Shown piece by piece: positions 6,185-10,584 of a stretch of DNA of 10,584 nucleotides (its first letter is position 1; each line of letters starts with the position of its first letter). The notes beneath the pieces were generated by a model. It was not told the DNA's origin and did no database searches. It saw nothing but the letters and a program-made list of their open reading frames with translations. The DNA comes from Smithellaceae bacterium (lineage in GTDB: Bacteria > Desulfobacterota > Syntrophia > Syntrophales > JAQULV01), in the NCBI GenBank assembly GCA_028718405.1, contig JAQULV010000015.1, positions 1 through 10,584 on the forward strand. The letters are read 5' to 3'. The position numbers were made by a program, and so were the translations under genes.

Positions 6185-7841
6185 TCTTGAAGACGGCGCC
6201 TGTGGAAGCTGAACTCACCATCCTAGCATAACGGGCGAGGTAACCAGTCAACTCCTGCGGTGGCCGGAGTCGGACGGCCTTCTTCCTTTTCTCCCAGGTG
6301 TGTTCATCTATCTCAACCTTCAAGCTCTTATGAGGGATGTCGATTAAGATCGTGTCGCCGTCCGTTAAAAAAGCGATGGTTCCGCCGTCTGCGGCCTCCG
6401 GCGAGATGTGGCCGATGGCCGCGCCACGGGTTCCGCCGCTGAAGCGGCCGTCGGTGAGAAGGGCTACGGTCTTATCCAGTCCCATTCCGGCGATTGCCGA
6501 CGTAGGACCAAGCATCTCCCTCATCCCCGGGCCTCCTTGAGGGCCCTCATAGCGGATTACGACGACGTCACCGGGCTTGATCTTGCCGCCCAAGATCGCG
6601 GCGATGGCGTCATCTTCACCATCGAAGACCCGAGCCGGTCCCTTATGGACGAGCATATCCTCGGCAACGGCCGACTGCTTCACGACGGCTCCGTCAGGGG
6701 CGATATTTCCCCACAGAATGGCGATGCCTCCCTCCCGGCTGTACGGGGCGTCGAGGGAACGGACCACTTGACCGTCGATGTCCGGGGCGGTCTTTAGGTT
6801 GTCGCCCAAATTCTTACCCGTTACCGTCATGACATCCGGATGGAGAAGCCCCTTGCGCGCGAGCTCTCTCATCAGGGCCGGGATACCGCCTGCCTGATCG
6901 AGATCCTCCAGATGGTGCGGGCCAGCGGGACTGAGGCGACACAGGTTCGGAGTTCTGGCACTCAGCGCATTAAAGATGTCAAGCTCAAGATGGATTCCAC
7001 CTTCATAGGCGATGGCGGGAAGATGCAGAACAGTATTGGTGGAGCAGCCCAAGGCAATATCCACCGTGATCGCGTTGGCGAAGGCCTTCTCCGTAACAAT
7101 CTGACGCGGACGGATATCCTTCTCGAGAAGTTCCATGATCTTCATCCCCGTTTGCTTAGCGAGACGCCGCCTCGCCGCGTGGACGGCGGGGATGGTACCG
7201 TTGCCGGAAAGAGCCAGGCCGATGGCCTCAGTCAGGCAATTCATCGAATTAGCCGTAAACATCCCGGCGCAGGAGCCGCAGCCGGGACAGGCTGAATCCT
7301 CCAGGAGGGAGAGATCCTTTTGTGTCATTCGGCCGGCTTTTACGGCAGCCACGCCTTCGAAGCAACTGATGAGATCCACCGCTTGGTTCTTCATCTTCCC
7401 CGCCAGCATGGGGCCGCCGCTGACAAAGACCGAGGGGATGTTCAGGCGCAGGGCCGCCATCAGCATTCCCGGAACGATCTTGTCGCAGTTGGGGATAAAG
7501 ACCAACGCGTCGAAGGGGTGGGCCATGACCATCACCTCGATGGAATCGGCGATGAGCTCCCGGGAGGCAAGGGAATACTTCATCCCTTGATGTCCCATGG
7601 CGATCCCGTCGCAGACGCCGATTACGGGAAACTCGACGGGCGTCCCGCCGGCGAGCCTGATCCCGGCTTTCACGTCGGACGCGATGATGTCGAGATGGAC
7701 GTGTCCCGGGATGATTTCGTTTTTCGCATTGACGACACCGACAAGAGGCCTTCTGATCTCTTCATCGGTGTATCCCATGGCCTTGAAGAGCGCGCGGTGA
7801 GGCGCTCTCTCATGACCTTTCTTCATTTGATCGCTACGCAT
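6174..7841 (-). CDS. ilvD: Dihydroxy-acid dehydratase
   Basis: IlvD dehydrates 2,3-dihydroxy-isovalerate and 2,3-dihydroxy-3-methylvalerate to the 2-oxo acids, the third common step of valine, leucine and isoleucine synthesis (EC 4.2.1.9), in the cytoplasm. The 555-residue length is normal. Seen motifs are GHVHL (46-50), [12 protein letters not shown] (76-87), PNCDK (117-121), [11 protein letters not shown] (185-195) and, near the C-terminus, [10 protein letters not shown] with the expected catalytic Ser. Cys119 and Cys191 match the usual Fe-S ligand positions. The first ligand position used by plant-type [2Fe-2S] enzymes (a TPCN-type motif) is here PGH, while Cys77 is present, so the cluster type is not certain. 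ATG 7841 (MRSD, the usual IlvD opening) is chosen because an AAGGAG ribosome site sits 5 bases before it. The frame stays open to 8135, but that part is the antiparallel-looking reading of the ilvC end. It is last in the cluster, 10 bp after ilvC. Confidence 0.97.
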   Translation of the reverse strand: MRSDQMKKGHERAPHRALFKAMGYTDEEIRRPLVGVVNAKNEIIPGHVHLDIIASDVKAGIRLAGGTPVEFPVIGVCDGIAMGHQGMKYSLASRELIADSIEVMVMAHPFDALVFIPNCDKIVPGMLMAALRLNIPSVFVSGGPMLAGKMKNQAVDLISCFEGVAAVKAGRMTQKDLSLLEDSACPGCGSCAGMFTANSMNCLTEAIGLALSGNGTIPAVHAARRRLAKQTGMKIMELLEKDIRPRQIVTEKAFANAITVDIALGCSTNTVLHLPAIAYEGGIHLELDIFNALSARTPNLCRLSPAGPHHLEDLDQAGGIPALMRELARKGLLHPDVMTVTGKNLGDNLKTAPDIDGQVVRSLDAPYSREGGIAILWGNIAPDGAVVKQSAVAEDMLVHKGPARVFDGEDDAIAAILGGKIKPGDVVVIRYEGPQGGPGMREMLGPTSAIAGMGLDKTVALLTDGRFSGGTRGAAIGHISPEAADGGTIAFLTDGDTILIDIPHKSLKVEIDEHTWEKRKKAVRLRPPQELTGYLARYARMVSSASTGAVFKKEK

Positions 7842-7851
7842 CTTTGCTCCT

Positions 7852-8904
7852 TCACTTCCTTCTCTTCTCCGGCCGCAGTGAGCGAACGGCGGCACCCGCT
7901 TGCCACATCTCCGTATTGCGCATGGCCTCCAGCTCCTTTTCCAGGCGCTCACGATAGTCAGGGGCGCTGTTCGCTTCCAGGACAATCCTGGTTTCCTCTC
8001 CGGAGATGACGCTCTGATAGAGATCATCGAAGACTGGCGCCACCGCATTGCGGAACCTGCTCTTCCAGTCCAGCGCGCCACGCTGAGCGGTGGTACTGCA
8101 GTTGGCGTACATCCAGTCCATCCCGTTCTCCGCAACGAGGCGAATGAGGCTCTGGGTCAGCTCTTCCACGGTTTCGTTGAATGCCTCCGAGGGGCTGTGT
8201 CCGTGCCTGCGCAGCAGCTCGTACTGGGCCTCCATGACACCGGCCAGACATCCCATAAGCACGCCACGCTCGCCGGTGAGATCACTGTAGACCTCCTTCT
8301 CGAAGGTGGTCGGAAAGAGGTATCCCGAGCCGATGGCGATTCCCAAGGCCAACGTCCGCTCCTTCGCGCGGCCCGTGAAGTCTTGAAAAACGGCATAGCT
8401 GGAGTTGATGCCGCTTCCCGCCAGGAAATTGGTTCGCACTGTCTTTCCGGAGCCCTTAGGGGCGACGAGGATCACGTCGACGTCTGCCGGCGGAATGACG
8501 CCCGTCTGTTGCTTATAGACGATCGAAAAACCGTGGGAGAAGTAGAGGGCCTTGCCCTTCGTCAGATGAGGCATAAGCATTGGCCAGAAGGTCTTCTGTC
8601 CCGCGTCGGACAAGAGATACTGGATGATCGTCCCGCGGTGTGCCGCTTCGGCCAGAGGGAAGAGCGTATCGCCGGGGATAAAGCCGTCGGCGATTGCCTT
8701 GTTCCAGGATTGTGTTCCCTCCCGCTGTCCAACGATGACCTTGATGCCGTTGTCCTTCATATTCAACGCCTGACCGGGGCCTTGGACGCCGTAACCCAAA
8801 ACAGCCACGGTTTCGTCCTTCAGGGCCTCGCGGGCCCTATCCAGGGTGAATTCCTGGTCAGTCGTCACGTCTTCTCTAATGCCGCCGAAATTGATTGTTG
8901 CCAT
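7852..8904 (-). CDS. ilvC: Ketol-acid reductoisomerase, Bacteroidetes/fungal-type
   Basis: IlvC converts 2-acetolactate or 2-aceto-2-hydroxybutyrate to the dihydroxy acids using NAD(P)H and Mg2+ (EC 1.1.1.86). The N-terminal Rossmann domain carries [12 protein letters not shown] (37-48) and the cofactor-selecting loop [10 protein letters not shown] (58-67). The knotted C-terminal domain carries SDLTGERG (207-214) and ETVEELTQS (244-252) with the metal-binding acids, and [12 protein letters not shown] (269-280). His124 in YFSHGFS is the expected catalytic histidine. At 350 residues it is a class I (short) enzyme, but the wording ([41 protein letters not shown] at the end) matches my memory of Bacteroidetes IlvC and yeast Ilv5 far better than usual proteobacterial IlvC (GYGSQGHAHALN). 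The Arg at 61 could favour NADPH. AAAGGA lies about 7 bases before ATG 8904. The TGA stop directly precedes the AGGAG of ilvD. Confidence 0.97.
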   Translation of the reverse strand: MATINFGGIREDVTTDQEFTLDRAREALKDETVAVLGYGVQGPGQALNMKDNGIKVIVGQREGTQSWNKAIADGFIPGDTLFPLAEAAHRGTIIQYLLSDAGQKTFWPMLMPHLTKGKALYFSHGFSIVYKQQTGVIPPADVDVILVAPKGSGKTVRTNFLAGSGINSSYAVFQDFTGRAKERTLALGIAIGSGYLFPTTFEKEVYSDLTGERGVLMGCLAGVMEAQYELLRRHGHSPSEAFNETVEELTQSLIRLVAENGMDWMYANCSTTAQRGALDWKSRFRNAVAPVFDDLYQSVISGEETRIVLEANSAPDYRERLEKELEAMRNTEMWQAGAAVRSLRPEKRRK

Positions 8905-8979
8905 GTTGAATCCTTTCTTTTGTCTTTTATATCAATCGTCGCCTCTCTGAGGCCATAACTCCATTTCCTGAGCGCGGGC
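8905..8979 (-). promoter_or_regulatory. ilvN-ilvC spacer with small hairpin
   Basis: This 75 bp gap is much longer than the 10-12 bp gaps at the other ilv junctions. On the minus strand it holds a small perfect hairpin (GCCTC AGA GAGGC, 8953-8941) followed by an A-rich stretch including GATATAAAAG and the ilvC ribosome site. No T tract follows, so it is not a terminator. TATAAA could be a -10 box, but I see no matching -35. It may be an mRNA-stability element, a weak internal promoter, or nothing. Confidence 0.25.
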
Positions 8980-9480
8980 CTAGCCTCCCTTTCTGCCGAT
9001 CGCGATGGCGCCGCTCCGGTTCATTTCCTCGGCGCCCAGCGGTTGGAAAAATCTGAGTACCGCCTCGTTTTCGTCCTTGGTTCCCGTCGTCTCGATAATG
9101 AAATAGTTACCGTTCATGCTGATGATCCGACAACCGAGCGTCCCGGCGGTCCGAATAAATTCATCTCGGCTTTCGGGCCTAAGCCGGATTCCGATAAGCA
9201 TGAGCTCCCGCGATGCGTAGCTTGGACCCGTGTAGTCCTCCACCGCAATCACGTCAATGAGCTTATCGAGGTGTTTTTTTATCTGGTCCGTGAAAGTCCG
9301 CTCCGCGCAGCTCGTGAGCGTGATTCGCGATACCTTGGGGTCCTGCGTCTCCGCCACGCAAAGAGAAGAAATGTTGTACCCGCGGCCGCTGAAAACTCCG
9401 GCGACGCGGGAGAGCACCCCGGGCTGGTTTCTCACGAGCATTGACAGGGTATGCTCTTCATTTGCGGTCATGCTTTTCAT
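8980..9480 (-). CDS. ilvN: Acetolactate synthase small (regulatory) subunit
   Basis: IlvN binds the catalytic IlvB, raises its activity and confers feedback inhibition, usually by valine. The protein is 166 residues from ATG 9480, normal for IlvN/IlvH (about 160-170). An N-terminal ACT domain (about 10-85) has LVRNQPGVLSRVAGVFSGRG and YNISSLCVAE. Asn18, Gly21 and Asn36 line up with IlvH Asn11, Gly14 and Asn29, positions tied to valine binding, so feedback control is probably intact (inference). A C-terminal domain (about 90-166) has RELMLIGIRL and GNYFIIETTG. Start choice: an in-frame TTG at 9486 lies only one base from the AAAGGAG ribosome site, whereas ATG 9480 has 7-base spacing and is preferred; ATG 9471 is also possible. 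The ribosome site overlaps the last codon and TAA stop of ilvB, suggesting coupled translation and balanced subunits. Confidence 0.96.
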   Translation of the reverse strand: MKSMTANEEHTLSMLVRNQPGVLSRVAGVFSGRGYNISSLCVAETQDPKVSRITLTSCAERTFTDQIKKHLDKLIDVIAVEDYTGPSYASRELMLIGIRLRPESRDEFIRTAGTLGCRIISMNGNYFIIETTGTKDENEAVLRFFQPLGAEEMNRSGAIAIGRKGG

Positions 9481-9492
9481 GGTCAAACTCCT

Positions 9493-10584
9493 TTAATCTC
9501 CCATCCCGAAGATCATATCTCTGTTGGCGCGTCCCGGCGGGACGATAGGAAAGACGTAGTTGTCCGGATCGATCTCGCAGTCCAGCAGGTAAGGACCTTG
9601 CACGGAGGCCATTTCCGCAAGGGCCTCCGTGGGGTTCTGATCCTTTGCGATGCGTCGCGCGGGAATACCGAACCCCCGTGCGATGGCGACGAGATCTGGT
9701 CCGGCGAGCTCAATGCTTGAAAGACGGCCATCGTAGAAAAGATCCTGAATCTGGCGGATCATCCCGAGATTGCCGTTGTTGAGACAGACGATCTTGATGG
9801 GGAGGCGGTAATAGCTGATTGTGGCGAGTTCCTGGATATTCATGTAGAGACCGCCGTCACCGGAGATGACCAGGACCTGACGCTCGGGCGTTCCGATTTG
9901 AGCTCCGATAGCTGCGGGCAGAGCAAAGCCCATCGTGCCCATTCCGCCGCTGGTGATGAGGCTTCGCGGGGAACGGCTCTGCCAGGTACGGACGGTCCAT
10001 ATCTGGTTGAGGCCCACATCGGCAACGACGGTCGTCTCGGCCGCCATGATCTCCTGTATCTGACGGATAAGTTGGCCTGCCTGCCCGCAGCCTCCGTCGG
10101 GCAGGTTCTGTTCGATTGTGGTGCGTTCGGATCGGATCCGTTCCGTCCAGGCGGTTTCTTCGTGAGGCGCAACCAAGGGAAGGATGTCTCGCAAGGCTTC
10201 TCTCACATCTGCCACATAAGGGTAATCGACGGCGATGTTCTTCCCGATAGACGTCGGATCGATGTCGATCTGAGCAATAGTAGCCAGGGGGGCCAGCTCG
10301 GCGGTGAGCGGCGTACTGCGGTCGGTGAAGCGAGTTCCCACGGCCAGGATGAAATCAGCTTGGTGGATCATGCGGTTGGCCAATTCGTTTCCGTGAGTGC
10401 CGATGAACCCCAGATTGTAGCCGTTTGCCGAATGAACCGAGCCTACTCCCATCATCGTGCAGACGAAAGGAACCCGTCCTTTCTCCACGAGGTCCGTCAT
10501 CTCTTCCGCCGCGTTTCCCAATTTCACGCCGCCTCCGATAATCAGAAGCGGTTTCTCACTGCGGTTAAGCCCTCTGGCGATCGC
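9493..10584 (-). CDS. ilvB: Acetolactate synthase large subunit, partial (5' end beyond window)
   Basis: The ThDP-dependent catalytic subunit condenses pyruvate with pyruvate or 2-oxobutyrate (EC 2.2.1.6). The frame is open to the window's last base, showing 363 residues of a protein normally about 550-600 long; the N-terminal pyrimidine-binding domain is missing. The visible part starts in the central domain (PLLIIGGGVKLGNAAEE), continues with GFIGTHGNELAN, VGTRFTDRSTP and IDIDPTSIGKN, then the ThDP domain with TSGGMGTMGFALPAAIGAQ. The diphosphate/Mg motif GDGG (near 9861-9850) is followed about 29 residues later by NN (9780-9775), the normal spacing. After it comes GNLGMIRQIQDLFYDGR, where most AHAS enzymes have RQWQ: the specificity Trp is Ile (9750-9748). 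VGLNQIW replaces the more usual VGQHQMW. The IlvN and IlvC neighbours make a biosynthetic AHAS more likely than a catabolic acetolactate synthase. Confidence 0.95.
   Translation of the reverse strand, partial: AIARGLNRSEKPLLIIGGGVKLGNAAEEMTDLVEKGRVPFVCTMMGVGSVHSANGYNLGFIGTHGNELANRMIHQADFILAVGTRFTDRSTPLTAELAPLATIAQIDIDPTSIGKNIAVDYPYVADVREALRDILPLVAPHEETAWTERIRSERTTIEQNLPDGGCGQAGQLIRQIQEIMAAETTVVADVGLNQIWTVRTWQSRSPRSLITSGGMGTMGFALPAAIGAQIGTPERQVLVISGDGGLYMNIQELATISYYRLPIKIVCLNNGNLGMIRQIQDLFYDGRLSSIELAGPDLVAIARGFGIPARRIAKDQNPTEALAEMASVQGPYLLDCEIDPDNYVFPIVPPGRANRDMIFGMGD

Noticed and set aside
7842..8135. Upstream extension of the ilvD frame
   Set aside because: It overlaps the conserved 3' end of ilvC in another frame. 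MRSD at 7841 is the normal IlvD start and has an AAGGAG site.
7900..8958. Long open frame on the plus strand opposite ilvC (about 352 codons)
   Set aside because: It is antisense to a fully recognisable ilvC and has no motif of its own.
1..10584. CRISPR arrays, tRNA or rRNA genes, insertion sequences, long direct repeats
   Set aside because: Both strands were read for these. No regularly spaced repeats, cloverleaf-like genes, transposase motifs or paired terminal repeats were seen.

Overview
The window looks like a moderately GC-rich Gram-negative chromosome. It carries signal-peptide-bearing periplasmic proteins, strong GGAGG-type ribosome sites and an ilvBNCD biosynthetic cluster. The mix of a DUF6765 protein, a family I CoA-transferase, a stand-alone periplasmic Cache protein and a Bacteroidetes/fungal-type IlvC would fit an anaerobic deltaproteobacterial (Desulfobacterota) lineage such as the Syntrophia. 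That placement is inference from gene content; no taxonomic marker is present.

Layout. (1) 17-2533, plus strand: a polytopic membrane protein with a C-terminal helix-hairpin-helix-like tail, a possible 40-codon small ORF, then a DUF6765 protein rich in conserved-looking His and Asp. (2) 2534-2753: a gap holding what looks like the decayed start of a DUF488-family gene and a strong GC hairpin. (3) 2754-3311, minus strand: a small, exported, methionine-rich Spy/CpxP-like protein. (4) 3312-3539: a divergent intergenic region. (5) 3540-5270, plus strand: an acyl-CoA:acetate/3-ketoacid CoA-transferase with fused alpha and beta halves. It is followed after 71 bp by a secreted stand-alone Cache sensor protein (5342-6145) and a likely terminator. 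(6) 6174-10584, minus strand: ilvB (5' end beyond the window), ilvN, ilvC and ilvD. Transcription there runs from the right edge leftwards.

The four ilv genes make up the common pathway to valine, leucine and isoleucine. IlvBN condenses pyruvate with pyruvate or 2-oxobutyrate, IlvC reduces and isomerises the product, and IlvD dehydrates it to the 2-oxo acid. ilvB-ilvN and ilvC-ilvD are separated by only 12 and 10 bp, with each downstream Shine-Dalgarno lying on or beside the upstream stop codon. A 75 bp spacer separates ilvN from ilvC.

No clearly new multi-gene system was found. The points most worth a second look are the non-Trp residue at the AHAS specificity position, the fungal/Bacteroidetes-type IlvC, the DUF488 relic, the Met-rich Spy-like protein, and the unexplained membrane/HhH plus DUF6765 pair.
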